From NCBI GenBank assembly GCA_002104985.1, contig MCGO01000028.1, positions 427,068 to 491,067 of the forward strand: 64,000 bases of DNA, read 5' to 3'. This document shows, piece by piece, positions 45,243 through 56,178 of the stretch (the first letter of the stretch is position 1; every line of letters begins with the position of its first letter). The translations under genes and the position numbers were made by a program. Origin of the DNA: Rhizoclosmatium globosum. Taxonomy: Eukaryota > Chytridiomycota > Chytridiomycetes > Chytridiales > Chytriomycetaceae. Under the pieces are notes generated by a model. It made no database searches and had not been told where the DNA came from. It saw only the letters and a list, made by a program, of their open reading frames with translations.

Positions 45243-46661
45243 ATGCCAAACCTAAGTGAACGAGCACAGCTTCTCCTTGCATTGGAGCGATTGATCCGAA
45301 CTCAGTACACAGAAGAAAACGAAGATCGATTCTTCCAATATGCTCTCGATGATCGGTCTGATGCCAGCAGTTCTAGTGACAGTGCCGATTCTGATTCTGA
45401 CTCTAATTCTTCTGATTCAAGCAGTGATAGTGATTTGATCAACCTGCTACTGGAAGAACCTTCTGAGGAGCTTGAAGAGCTTATGGAATTGCTATCTGAT
45501 GTCCATTCTCAGCGCTATTTGGAAGAGCGTGCACCAATCCCCAAGTCAAAGACTCTTCGAGCTTTAATATTCCAATTCCGAGATCCAAGTTTTAGAAGCA
45601 GAGTACGCATGAGCAAAGACTCTTTTCTACGACTTCTGGAAGCTATCGAGAACCACTCGGTGTTTCAAAACAATTCAAGAAATAAGCAACACCCTGTTTG
45701 GATCCAATTGCTCCTTACCTTGGAGCGATATGGAACGTACGGAAATGGTACAAAACTCGAGTCAACAGCACAAAATATGGGTGTAGGGAAAGGAACGGTT
45801 GTTCTCTTTACAAGACGAGTCACAAAGGCGATCTTGTCACTGAAAGGTCATTACGTTTGCTGGCCTTCAAAAAAGCAGCGCAAACAAATGAGTCGCAAAA
45901 TGAAACGAGATTATTGTTTGGCAGGGTGTGTGGGGTCAATTGATGGGACTCAAGTGGTATTTTGCAGAAAGCCACCTGTACAAGGCGAGGTCTATTGGTG
46001 CTACAAAAAATTCTATGGGCTCAATTTGCAGGTACGTTGCTCAGGATTGTACCTGTTTGTCTTACCAAGTGCGTTGTAGCTGATTTGTGATGATTCTCGT
46101 CGAATTCTTTGGTTTCAGACCGGCTACCCTGCCTCTATGTATGACTCCAATGTTTTTTCACGAAGTCTGCTTTTTGCAAAGCCAGAACTTCACTTCAGTC
46201 CAGGTGAATACTTGTTGGGTGATTCTGGCTATACACTGTCAAGCACAATGATTACTCCATACAACCGTGGAATGCAGGATATTCCGATTAATGAAGCCTT
46301 CAATGAGAGATTCTCTTCTGCTCGTGTACGAATTGAACACGTGAATGGAATTTTGAAAGGCCGATGGGCATCCTTAACTGGGTTGCGGTTGAAAACGGCA
46401 ACATCCGCAGATATGGAATATGTTAATCAATGGATAACAGCGTGTATTATTTTGCACAATTTTTTGTTAGCTGATGAGTGGAAAGAGTCAGATGGATGGT
46501 TTGAAGAAGAAGAACCATCGGAGGATGACGTGGAGGAATATGCGGAGTATGAGAGAGCTGAGGAGGAACATACAGTAGATATTACGGGATTCGAGAGTTT
46601 AACAGGTGCTGAGAAACGGGAAGAGCTAAAAGTCAAAATGATTCAACGTGGATTTATTTAG
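45243..46661 (+). CDS. PIF/Harbinger DDE transposase (2 exons)
   Basis: Exons 45243-46031 and 46080-46661, intron 48 nt, about 456 aa. The acceptor at 46079 is preferred over a later one because it restores the LICDDSRRIL block with the second catalytic Asp. First Asp: GCVGSIDGTQVVF. Third block: YLLGDSGYTLSSTM, then FNERFSSARVRIEHVNGILKGRW, the family signature with the Glu. The N-terminus carries a Ser/Asp-rich acidic run (residues 40-60) and a helix-turn-helix-like region (STAQNMGVGKGTVVLFTRRV). It cuts and pastes the element, together with the Myb-like partner. Confidence 0.9.
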
Positions 46662-46664
46662 AAA

Positions 46665-48032
46665 CTAAAATAAACCATCTCGTATTGCCTTGGCTGCATC
46701 ACTAAATGATATTCCTGCCTCCTTTGAGAGTGTCATTGCCATATCAAAGACCTGCCTCTTCTCAGTCATCTCCAACTCCTTCCTTTGCTGCTCACTCTTA
46801 AGGGCCAGAAGCGCCTTTTTATCATCACGTTCTTCTCTCCATTTGGTCTCCTCAAATCGTAATTTCTCGTGTTTAACCGCAGCTTTCTCTGAAATGGCTT
46901 TCTGTAACATCTCATTCTTGGCAGCTTGAGCATTGTTGAACGCAGTGGAAAAGTCCATCTTCTTTGAAGAACTTGATGCTGAACCAATAATGCTGGTCTT
47001 GATTTGGGTGTCATTGATTGGTGACTTTGTTGACAGCTTTGCCTTGGACGAAGTATTCTTGGTGGCCTTCGACTTTCGAGGTACTGGACGTGTCTTTCTT
47101 GATGGGGAAGGAATAGGGTCATATTCGTAATCCTTATATTCACTAAAAAATAGTTAGTAAAATTAAAGACGCAAGAAACTCTCACCTGTTGATTTCGTCC
47201 ACAAGTTCAGCCTGAACAGCTTGTGTTTCCTTTCGCCTCGCACCCACAATAACTACTTCATCCTCCTCCTCATCACAGCTTTCGAATTCAGTATCCTCAT
47301 TTCCATCTTCACTGTTCTTGCCATCCTTGCCATCCTCGCTGTCCTCGCCGTCCTCGTTACTCTCGCTATTCTCACCACTATTGCCATCCACTTCGTCTTC
47401 ATTATCATCTTCCTCTCCTTTCTCACCGTCAACAACATTTCCGACTTCACTTGTTGCAAGAGGTTTGACGTTGAATCGCTCGCCAAATAGTCGATCCAGT
47501 CGCACATACTGCGGGCACATAAACTCCAATTTCTCTTCAATTGTCCCAATTTCCTTCTCTTCATCGTTAGTGGTGAGGCCAAATCCCGTAGCTTGAGCTT
47601 CCTTCTTTGCTTTCTTGTACCTGCGACTAAACGTTAGTTGGATTCACACAACCAAATCACATACCTTGTAATCCATCCATCATAGCGGCTCCGAACAGTG
47701 TTAGCGTCCCAACCACTACGGCAGGTTGTATTCACATGGTCCATGAGCTGCTTCAACCCATCAACCTTCCTCAACGACTGACCCGATTTCATCTTCGCGT
47801 CCTTTGCTGCCCCGCCAACAACAATTTTGAAATTGGATGTAACTTCCAGCCAATTGATCATAGCTGCGAATTCGCCTGGTGTAGTAAATGTTCGAGTAAG
47901 TGGCTTGGATGCCGACTTACGGCCTTGTCCTGGTCCTGTAGATCGCTTTCGCTTCAATGGACTTGGCGGTTTCATTATCGGAAAGTCTGGCAATGGTTCC
48001 GTTGGTGGCCGTAACGCTGGCTTTGGTGCCAT
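46665..48032 (-). CDS. Harbinger Myb/SANT-like accessory protein (3 exons)
   Basis: Exons 47665-48032, 47186-47620 and 46665-47142, about 426 aa. Residues 45-120 form a trihelical Myb/SANT-like domain (FAAMINWL..., SGWDANTVRSRYDGWITRYKK). A long Glu/Asp/Gly acidic region follows (positions 47270-47420), then a basic nuclear-targeting stretch (SRKTRPVPRKSKATKN) and a C-terminal coiled coil (RFEETKWREERDDKKALLAL). In this superfamily the second protein binds the terminal repeats and helps bring the transposase into the nucleus. The ATG at 48032 begins MAPKPALRPP. Confidence 0.85.
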
Positions 48033-48318
48033 GGTGGTAGTGAAAAGCGAAACTGAAAAGCGAAAAGTGAAACGCAAAGTTGAAAAGCAGACCGAACTCA
48101 CGCTTTTCGAATCCAAAAGCGAACTTTGGACGTTCTGAAACTTCGCTTTTCGCACTTCTCAAAATTGTCCAAATTCCCCAACTTTGACCACCCCTACTCT
48201 CCATCACAACCACCCAATGAACACAACTAAACACAGACAAAACAAACAACTAAACATTATCGGACACTGCGAGACTCATTTTATTTCTACAAACAACAAC
48301 CGTAAACAACAGCCACAA

Positions 48319-49176
48319 TCACTTCATTTTCCGTTTCGTTCTCGTTTCTGGCATGCCACAACGACAGCATAGGCCCATTCGCTTTTCGAAGATATTCTTG
48401 ACTTTGTCCATCGAAGACAGAATCGTCCAATAGTCTTCCAGTTCAGGACACAGCACACTTCTCAAGTAACAATCCTGCAGTTGACAAAGAGTCTCCAACT
48501 CTTCGGGTCCGTTCCATATTCGTCTGACATAAAAATCGAACGACATGGTAACCCCATTCGTTGAAAACAACGAAAGTTGTGCATACGAGTGAACAATCCG
48601 TGAAAAATACTGCGTGCGATCGACATGAATTGCCAAGTACGTGTCATACAGAAACTCAAGGTACTTTCCAGAATGCACGACAATGGAATATCGCACTACT
48701 CTAGAAAGAATGAAAAAATAGGTACTGTTGTCTTGCAAGTATCTTGGCATCAACCGAAACCATTAGTTGCTGGACCAATTTGAAAAGTACGCACACCAAT
48801 CAACATGAACATGGTGGAACCAATTGTCCACTTGTTTCATTTGTTTGGTTTCTTGGCCCTCTTCGATGTAATAAAGTCTTGAAACCAAGTCGAGCATTGC
48901 GACTCTGTACGTAAAAGGAAGGGCCTGGACTCGGATCCAGAAAAGGTGTTTGTAGACAACGTCGTCGCAATCTTCTTCTTCTTCTTGATGGCCAGGTTCG
49001 CACCGACACCTTGGCCCATCGAGTTTCCTCCGGGCGTCGATATGCTTCTTTGCCATAAAACTGTCTGTTAACACAGGCAACAAGGCTTTGCAAGTCATGC
49101 CAAGTGGTAGGGCGTCCTCGAGACGCACCAGCAGCTGGATCGCACCGAGGACTTCTCGCGGCAGTTTGTTGAGCAT
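48319..49176 (-). pseudogene. F-box-like gene, copy A, one in-frame stop
   Basis: Intronless, about 285 codons. It starts MLNKLPREVLGAIQLLVRL, an F-box-like helix pair, followed by CKALLPVLTDSFMAKKHID, then a cysteine/acidic linker and a helical C-terminal half. A TAA at 48763-48765 interrupts a frame that otherwise continues to 48319. The AK-x-HI motif after the F-box is shared with the F-box gene at 38187 (AKQHINS), so the two families may be related. The 3' flank contains acattatcggaca. Confidence 0.6.
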
Positions 49177-49459
49177 TCAGGTGGGTGTTGGGGGAAGTGT
49201 GTTTGTGCGACAGCTTCTTTCTTGGCTTCTTTCCTTTTTTTGCCCGCAATCTCTTCTCACTTCCCATCGCCATTCCAAGTGACCCCACGCCCGCCAGCAC
49301 AGACTTCACCAAATAAATACCTGACCACACCAACAAAAACACACACCCAAACAAAACACACGAACCAAACGCCAAAGAAATAAACATTATCGGACATTTC
49401 CGAAACATTATCGGACAACTTTTCTTTCTATTTCCAAGAACCACCGACAAACAACGACT

Positions 49460-49828
49460 TCAATTTCCACCTATTTCTTGTTTCTGGCATGCCAAAATGA
49501 CAGCATGGGCCCATTCGCACTTTTCGAATCGGGTGATGAATCCATCTTTTTCGCGATTGCGACGCTTCCAGGCAATGTAAAGACAGTATTGACACTCCAC
49601 GTCCTGTTGGAATGAATTTTTGATGGTGTCCATGGAAGAAAGAATCCCCACACAGCAACACCCTGGCCCATCGAGTTTCCTCCGGGCGTCAATGTGCTTC
49701 TTCGCCATAAACTTGTCGGTCAGCACAGGCAACAAGGCTTTGCGTGTCCGACCAAGTGCGAAGGCGTCCTCGAGACGCACCAATAGCTGGATCTTGCCGA
49801 GGATTTCCCAGGGCAGTTTGTCGAGCAT
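49460..49828 (-). pseudogene. F-box-like gene, copy B, internally deleted
   Basis: The first 55 residues match copy A closely (MLDKLPWEILGKIQLLVRL, then KFMAKKHIDARRKLDGPGC). Directly after that the sequence jumps to what corresponds to the last 45 residues of copy A (GILSSMDTIKNSFQ...), so about 160 codons are missing. The frame is open (122 aa), but the protein would be just an F-box and a tail. The 3' flank again has acattatcggaca, twice. Confidence 0.6.
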
Positions 49829-50129
49829 TCAGATGGGTGCGGGGTTGTGTAATTAGTGGTTCTTCAGGGATGTGTGCAGTATGCGCGTATTTGGTGGTTT
49901 GCTCACAGGTTTTGGGGGACTCCCGACAAACACAAACCACACACCACATAACCCAGACCTGACAAATTAAACATTATCGGACATTTCCGAAAAATTATCG
50001 GATAACTTTTGGTCTTTTATTCACAAACACGACCACCCACAACCAATTATCGTTTCTATAAACGAGCCCATTCGCACCTTTCGTTTCCCGCATGCACGAC
50101 AAACTCTAAAATTAGTAAAACAATCATGG

Positions 50130-50281
50130 AATAACCCTCATGACGTCAATGTGCTTCTTTGCCATAAACTGGTTCGCTCAGCACAGGCGACAAGGCTTTG
50201 CAGGTCCGGCCAAGTGCTCAGGCGTCCTCGAGACGCACCAACAGGATCTCACCGAAGAATCCGGAGCAAATTGTCCAGCAT
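50130..50281 (-). pseudogene. F-box-like gene, copy C, short remnant
   Basis: Reading from ATG 50281 on the minus strand, the bases match the start of copies A and B (atgctggacaattt..., gtgcgtctcgaggacgc, then ttatggcaaagaagcacatt), but small indels shift the frame. Only the first 50 or so codons are left. The decay series A, B, C runs left to right. Confidence 0.6.
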
Positions 50282-50285
50282 TCAG

Positions 50286-50684
50286 GTGGGGATTGTTCAG
50301 GTGGATGTGGGTGGGTGTGTGTGTATTAGTGTTTTCGCGCAAGTTTTGGGGGGAGAATCTCAGTCTCATTCTCGACTCTCATTTCTCGGTCACACAAGAT
50401 CTCCACTCTCGCACTCGCCAGATCTCCATCAATCTCCACTCTCACACACTCGCCCCTCTCTCTCTCGCTCTCTCTCCGACCCGACCCGACCCGACCCGAC
50501 CCGACCAAACCCCAACCCTAATTATCGATAATTCCTGCACAAATAAAAAGACACACACCAAATTCCCTGATAAAGAAAAAAGAGAATGAGAGCGAAAGAA
50601 GCGGCGTTTGCGTGGAACTACAAGACCACCACCACAAGTACCACTATGACCGAAGCGACCCACACTTCACTAGCAGGAGGTCGT
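50286..50684. other. Simple-sequence region: CT-rich then (GACCC)n
   Basis: A CT-rich stretch (50380-50475) is followed by six gaccc units (50477-50506) and then accaaaccccaaccctaatt, a degenerate telomere-like tail. No gene is supported; several overlapping frames are composition effects. Confidence 0.6.
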
Positions 50685-51123
50685 TTCTATACTCTTGGGT
50701 TAGTTGGGTTAGACCCATGCTACCATGCTACCATGCTACCAATTCATGCTACCATGCTACCATGCTACCAATTCATGCTACCATGCTACCATGCTACCAT
50801 GCTACCAAAATTCATGCTACCATGCTACCATGCTACCATGCTACCAAAATTCATGCTACCATGCTACCATCAAAAGTTCACCCTTTTGGGTGTTGAACCC
50901 AGGGTGTTAATATCTACCAACCCAGGGAATAACCACTGTACCAATGTAACTCTGCAGAGTTTTGAAAATAAACACATAGTTACAAGTATCATTTGGAGGT
51001 CTTTGTTTAAAGGAAACCAGAAAGTCTTTATTATTCCTTGGATAAGAGAGAAATAATGTTATACAGAAGGAAGATAAACCAACCCAGTTGACTTTGAGCT
51101 GTACGTTGCACCCATAAGACCAT
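50685..51123 (-). mobile_element. tRNA-headed minisatellite element E1 (SINE-like)
   Basis: On the minus strand: a 180-bp leader, a tRNA-like pol III promoter, a minisatellite body and a short tail. A box tggtacagtgg is the complement of 50933-50943; B box ggttcaacacc is the complement of 50890-50900. The body (50717-50869) is an 8-bp repeat, ggtagcat on this strand. The tail ends agtatagaa at 50685. The leader and head recur almost unchanged in E3 (55684-55952). Confidence 0.6.
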
Positions 51124-52502
51124 TGTGGGCCAGTAGGGAAACTCGATCCACCACCATGAGGGAAGCACTCGATAGTGGCTTAGGGTTAGGGTTAGGAGGA
51201 ACTCTCTCAGAATTGATGGACTTGCTGGTTTGAGGGGTCTTCCTCCAAGGTCCATCCTTGCCCCTCAGACCATGGCACCTGCATCCTGACCCATCAGGAG
51301 GGTGTCATAACAGTGTTTCTATCAGCCTGCCACAGTCTCACTGTTGTGGGATGGCTCATCTGGTGGTGATGGACATGGCATCACCTGAGTGTGCATGTCA
51401 TTCTCTCTACTGCTACAACCAACCATGTGCCTTGGCCCAAGTCCTTGCTACTGTTTCCTTGTTGGTCTTCTTTATTGTCCTTGAGCAATTGGGTGCTCAG
51501 GGATGGCTCCTCTGGGTGGGGATGGACAGAGCATGTCCTTGATGGAACATGCCATGTCCATCCCCATCCCAAACCACTCTGTACCTTGGTCCCAAGCCTT
51601 GCTACTGCTCTCAAGTGGTTACTGAACATGTCTATGGATAATTGGGTATCCATAGATGGCTGGAATTGGGTCGTGTAACGTATGACTAATGCTTACTATT
51701 TGGTAACAGGCTTCTTGAAGTCAAAGTGCCTGCACCCCACAGCACCATAAGTTACTATCTTTCGGTAACTTTCTGCTCTGTCTCTGGTGGCTTTCCTCCC
51801 ACTGGGAGGTTTTATGTACCTCAGATAATCTGCCTTAATCTTGCCTACTGGAACAATGTCTACTTGCTATCTGCAACTCCAACAGCCTGTTTGTCTGTCA
51901 AGCTGCACAGTGTTATGCCAGCACTGTTGTCTTAATCTGTCTGCCTATGTTTACTGTTCTATATGCTATCTGCCCTCCAAAGTTACGTTCGGCCCCTCGT
52001 TTCTCCAGCTACTGCTACTAGCTGTGTCTTGTCTCCTGGATTGTTCTGCACCTACCTGCTACCTGCACCCTCATAGATCCCATGGCATTGGGATCTACCG
52101 AGCTATCACGTTGTTAGCTCTGCACTTGTCTTGATCTGTCTCTCTGCCTATTTGATTCTGCTCCAACAGTGTTTCCACTGCACAGTACTGCGCCAGTACT
52201 GTTGACTTGCCTAAATCACCGATCCTACGAACCTACAAGCTATCTGCACCCTCACACACTACGGCCACCGGTGTGCTCAAAGTCATGTGTACTTTGATGC
52301 CTTGTTTCCTTGATGAATTACTGACTGGATATACTGTGTTATGACTGCATCCGATGGTATCAAAAGCTGTTTATTCCCAATGTACTTCCGATTTCATGTC
52401 CCAAACTTCTACGGAACATATTATTATTATTATTAGTTTAGCCCATATTATTATCTTTACAGTTCACCATAGTTGTTAAATCAATAAATAGCTATTGAAA
52501 CC
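51124..52502 (+). other. Unassigned stretch between TTAGGG tracts; possible retroelement 3' part
   Basis: Bounded on the left by cttagggttagggttaggagga (51178-51200) and on the right by gttagggttaggagga (52503-52518). It ends with (tta)n and aatcaataaatagctattgaaacc, which resembles a 3' UTR. A strong inverted repeat occurs near 51516-51575 (tggggatggac...gtccatcccca). I could not find reverse transcriptase or any other domain in its frames, which are short. It may be a 5'-truncated non-LTR element inserted at a telomere-like site. Confidence 0.3.
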
Positions 52503-52514
52503 GTTAGGGTTAGG
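52503..52514. repeat. Telomere-like TTAGGG tract
   Basis: gttagggttagg sits exactly between the end of the unassigned stretch and the leader of the ORF1-like gene. The same junction phrase (ggttaggagga) occurs at 51190s. Confidence 0.6.
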
Positions 52515-52546
52515 AGGATTGTTGTCTTCAAACAGATACTGTGTGT

Positions 52547-54402
52547 ATGGAGACAACATCAAGACAACAGTTGCAGCCTACAGTGCTCTTCCCCCCAAAA
52601 GAGGAAGTACTTGAAGACATGCTCAAGCTTTCGACAAACAATCGACCAGAACGATTTGAGTTCTGGGAGCGTAGACTCGCAACCGCGATCCAACCGTTGT
52701 TGCGCTGTCCAAACTGCAAGTGCAATGAACCATCAATGAGATCGCATGGAGTTGGTGGAAATGTACTCTCATTCGGTGCCAGACGCATTCAGCTCGGCTG
52801 CCAGGCTTGCACAAAGAAGTGCAGGTTGGAGGAGTCAATGAAGGCAGCTGGCCCTTCTACTGCACATACCTTGGAAACTATTCAAGCTGCGTATAGTACC
52901 CTGCAACCAGCGGCTAAACATACTGGAATGGCCTCTAAGACTGCTGGTCCAAAGCAGACTACATTGAAGTTCCAGCCAACTGCCAAACAATCAGCCAAAC
53001 CTCCATCAAAGAGACTTAGACCTTCCAGCTCTTCTGGAGATGCATCTGACGCGGATTCAGACATAATGGAGGTGTTTCAGGATGCCATGAGTGGGAATGA
53101 GTCTGCTGGAGCTGTTGGAGTTGGGGTGCCAAGTGAAAAAGCTATGCAGCAGGTGATCGCCCCAACGGAACCTTCTCAAAATTTAAACAGGTATTCTACT
53201 GATATCTTCGCTCAAATCGACGCTGGTTTGGAGGAAATCGCTCCAACGGTCGAAAAGTTAGCCAGCACTGCACCAGGAGCCCCTGTACAAGTCCCAGCAG
53301 CTTCAAACAAGTTCGTGGGTGAAAATAGAGCGAATTTGAGTGGGAATATGGTGTCTGGAAGCAGTGGTGGCAGTCAGGAGTTGTTGGCTGAGAGTCAGTC
53401 AAAAATGCACCAAGTCCAGCAACACCAACAACAACAGCAACAATCCCAACCAAGTAACTGGGAACAATTATATCGTGAAGCCAATGCTAGAGCTGCTAGA
53501 GCTGAAGCACAAATGGAGGAAATGCGCAAAGAGCTGTTGGAGATGAAACAGCTCATCAAGGAACTTGCTCATGGGAGAGAGCAAACTAGAGCACCTCAAA
53601 CAACTAGTAATGTGGAGAGCGTAGCTAGTCGTAATGGACACACTGCTGGTGGTCGTGCTGGGCGTGGTGGACGTACACCTGGAACTGCAAACCCCTTCAG
53701 ACCAAAAACAGCAGCAGACTACCTGAACCACAGAACTGCAGCTCAGCAAGCAATTTATGATCGAATCCCTGAAAACACTTTGATTGAGGTTGGGAACTCT
53801 ATGGTGAAGAAAGGCAGTGTGTTAGAGAGGGCCTGGTCTGCGCGCGAAGCCCTTGAGTTGAGAGGCATGAGTACAACTGAGGCAACGAATGCCCTTTTGG
53901 CTGTTGGAATTGAAACCAGGTGGGGCAAGGAACCATCACTTGGTCAAGCTGCTGGAACTTCTGGGTCTGGAGTCAATGGACGTCATGTACCAGGTCTGGA
54001 TATTAATAGACCATCTACTTCTCGTGTTAGCTGGGCAGATAGTGTCCCAGACTCAGATGAAGAACACGATGCCCAGTTTAATCTCGTTAGTAGGCGCAAG
54101 AATACACGCCTTGCTGGAGAGGGGGGCCGCATTGGCGGCCAAGATTTTAAAGTCGGTCCCCCCACGGGATCGATAAGTACTATGGCTTCTCTTCATCATA
54201 ATACTTATGCACCTCTTGCCTCTCAGTCTCAGTCTCTATCCCAGTCTCAGTCTCAGTCAGCAACACCATCCTTCTTCCAGTCTGCACCACCAGCTTCTCT
54301 TGGAGGACCAAAAGCGCACGAGGGGGACCGCACTAGCGGTCCAGGAACATCTTTAAACAATGGTCCCCCTCAGGGACCGATAAGTACCCATAATGCTCCT
54401 CT
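52547..54402 (+). CDS. Zinc-ribbon/coiled-coil protein resembling a retroelement ORF1, interrupted by element E2
   Basis: ATG 52547 (METTSRQQLQP), about 618 residues before the frame enters the tail of E2. Residues about 65-105 hold a zinc ribbon of the transposon type (CPNCKCNEPSMRSHG...LGCQACTKKC). A Gln/Ser-rich and coiled-coil segment follows (QQHQQQQQQ; EAQMEEMRKELLEMKQL), then an RGG-like patch (GGRAGRGGR) and a Ser/Gln run. This layout suits the nucleic-acid-binding ORF1 of a non-LTR retrotransposon, but no ORF2 follows. Beyond 54402 the frame continues only because an 8-bp repeat is open in every frame. Family assignment is an inference. Confidence 0.5.
54119..54387 (+). repeat. Two copies of a nested hairpin motif inside the ORF1-like gene
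   Basis: Copy 1 (54119-54180): gggggccgcattggcggcc, then ggtcccccc and cgataagtac. Copy 2 (54322-54387): gggggaccgcactagcggtc, then ggtccccct and cgataagtac. Each has an inner hairpin (ggccgc/gcggcc or gaccgc/gcggtc) and an outer pairing of the G-run with the C-run. The inner stem pair changes from G-C to A-T between copies, which keeps the pairing. Confidence 0.6.
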
Positions 54403-54890
54403 TCTATACTCTTGGGTTAGTTGGGTTAGACCCATGCTACCATGCTACCATGCTACCAATTCATGCTACCATGCTACCATGCTACCAATTCATGCTACCA
54501 TGCTACCATGCTACCAATTCATGCTACCATGCTACCATGCTACCAATTCATGCTACCATGCTACCATGCTACCAATTCATGCTACCATGCTACCATGCTA
54601 CCAATTCATGCTACCATGCTACCATGCTACCAATTCATGCTACCAAAAGCCCCCTTTGGGGTTTGAACCAGGAGCATTCACATTTGCTACCACAATGATT
54701 AACCACTGTACTAAATCAAACTTGCATAATGAAAAAAAAGGAAGCTACATTGAGTCCATGCCTCACCAAATAGATAAACTATTTCTAAGGTTACTGAAAA
54801 AACAATCTGAAAAGCTTTTGGATGTTGCAATAAGATGAGAATGATGCTACCAAAAATTGTTCAGTATAAATAGTCAGGCTGATATTTTTT
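54402..54890 (-). mobile_element. tRNA-headed minisatellite element E2 (SINE-like)
   Basis: Minus-strand order: leader (right end uncertain), A box tagtacagtgg (complement of 54713-54723), B box ggttcaaaccc (complement of 54658-54668), then a body of 8-bp ggtagcat units with regular gaattggtagcat variants (54434-54644), then the tail gtctaacccaactaaccc...agtatagaa at 54402. It sits in the ORF1-like gene. Confidence 0.6.
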
Positions 54891-54966
54891 AGACCTGCAA
54901 AAGTCAGTCTTTTAACACTAATCTTGAATTCTCTCCTATGCTACTTTGCTGGTATCCTGCCATCAT

Positions 54967-55952
54967 ACCTAAAATTCATGGTGCCATGCTACCATGCTAC
55001 CATGCTACCAAAATTCATGGTACCATGCTACCATGCTACCATGCTACCATGCTGCCATGCTACCAAAATTCATGCTACCATGCTACCATGCTACCATGCT
55101 ACCAAAATTCATGCTACCATGCTACCATGCTACCATGCTGCCATGCTACCAAAATTCATGCTACCATGCTACCATGCTACCATGCTACCATGCTACCAAA
55201 ATTCATGCTACCATGCTACCATGCTACCAAAATTCATGGTACCATGCTACCATGCTACCATGCTACCAAAATTCATGCTACCATGCTACCATGCTACCAT
55301 GCTGCCATGCTACCAAAATTCATGCTACCATGCTACCATGCTACCATGCTACCAAAATTCATGCTACCATGCTACCATGCTACCATGCTACCATGCTGCC
55401 ATGCTACCAAAATTCATGCTACCATGCTACCATGCTACCATACTACCATGCTACCATGCTGCCAAAATTCATGCTACCATGCTACCATGCTACCATGCTG
55501 CCATGCTACCAAAATTCATGCTACCATGGTACCATGCTACCATGCTACCAAAATTCATGCTACCATGCTACCATGCTACCAAAATTCATGCTACCATGCT
55601 ACCATGCTACCATGCTGCCATGCTACCAAAATTCATGCTACCATGCTACCATGCTACCATGCTGCCAAAATTCATGCTACCATGCTACCATGCTACCATC
55701 AAAAGTTCACCCTTTTGGGTGTTGAACCCAGGGTGTTAATATCTACCAACTCAGGGAATAACCACTGTACCAATGTAACTCTGCAGAGTTTTGAAAATAA
55801 ACACATAATTACAAGTATCATTTGGAGGTCTTTGTTTAAAGGAAACCAGAAAGTCTTTATTATTCCTTGGATAAGAGAGAAATAATGTTATACAGAAGGA
55901 AGATAAACCAACCCAGTTGACTTTGAGCTGTAGGTTGCACCCATAAGACCAT
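54967..55952 (-). mobile_element. tRNA-headed minisatellite element E3, expanded body (about 720 bp)
   Basis: The head and leader (55690-55952) match E1 with only a few differences. The body (54971-55688) is a long array of the same 8-bp unit, organised in blocks ended by gaattttggtagcat. It contains rare variants ggcagcat and ggtaccat. The conserved tail is missing, so the left end is truncated or not recognisable. Overlapping open frames on the plus strand here (MLPCYHAT repeats) are artefacts of an 8-bp unit. Confidence 0.6.
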
Positions 55953-55954
55953 CC

Positions 55955-56140
55955 CTGTGAAACACTCGTAAGAATTGCATCTTTCCTTGGTCAGTATCAA
56001 TGGTCAGGCTCGCCCACATTACGTTATTTGTTGTAAGACCTGCTGACGGCAATACTTCTAACTTATTTCTCAGTGCAATTGTTAACTTCTCTCGAAATGT
56101 CTCTCTTGCTGCATTTGCGGCTGAACGATTACCAAAAATT
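55955..56140 (-). pseudogene. Fragment of the unknown 735-aa protein family (third copy)
   Basis: Minus-strand translation gives GNRSAANAARETFREKL...NKLEVLPS...VMWA...KMQFLRVFHRD. This aligns with the C-terminal region SRNEANSAKETLKNKL...KRFEVLP...AVWA...RMQFLRMYHID of the two long copies. Only about 60 codons remain. It is cut on its 5' side by the CCCTAA-type tail of E4. Confidence 0.65.
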
Positions 56141-56178
56141 AGGGTTAGGGTTAGAGTTAGAGTTAGGATTAGGGTTCT
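56141..56178. repeat. Degenerate TTAGGG array at the tail of E4
   Basis: ttagggttagggttagagttagagttaggattagggttc: six telomere-like units with A substitutions, directly continuous with the element tail. On the minus strand it reads as a CCCTAA simple-repeat tail. Confidence 0.7.

Larger units (their letters stand above)
45109..48194. mobile_element. PIF/Harbinger DNA transposon, complete (3.1 kb)
   Basis: Terminal inverted repeat ggggtggtcaaagt at 45109, with its reverse complement actttgaccacccc ending at 48194; weaker similarity continues inwards (gaaaagcgaa motifs at both ends). It is flanked by TA on both sides (a third base does not match). Inside are the two genes expected of the superfamily, arranged convergently with only 3 bp between their stop codons: a DDE transposase and a Myb/SANT-like protein. 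Both look intact. Confidence 0.85.
48254..50002. repeat. ACATTATCGGACA motif downstream of each F-box-like copy
   Basis: The 13-mer acattatcggaca (or a one-base variant) occurs at about 48254, 49384, 49404, 49971 and 49992, always just beyond the 3' end of an F-box-like copy and usually in pairs 20 bp apart. It belongs to the duplicated unit and may be part of the 3' UTR. Confidence 0.6.

Noticed and set aside
45020..48194. Shared insertion of the MITE at 31828 and the Harbinger at 45109 as one family
   Set aside because: Terminal sequences differ (gggcc... versus ggggtggtcaaag), so they belong to different families.
50717..55688. CRISPR-like array
   Set aside because: Units are contiguous with no unique spacers and the DNA is eukaryotic; it is a minisatellite.
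54924..55885. Long plus-strand frames of repeating MLPCYHAT residues
   Set aside because: An 8-bp repeat without stops is open in all three frames; three overlapping versions exist, so it is not evidence of a protein.
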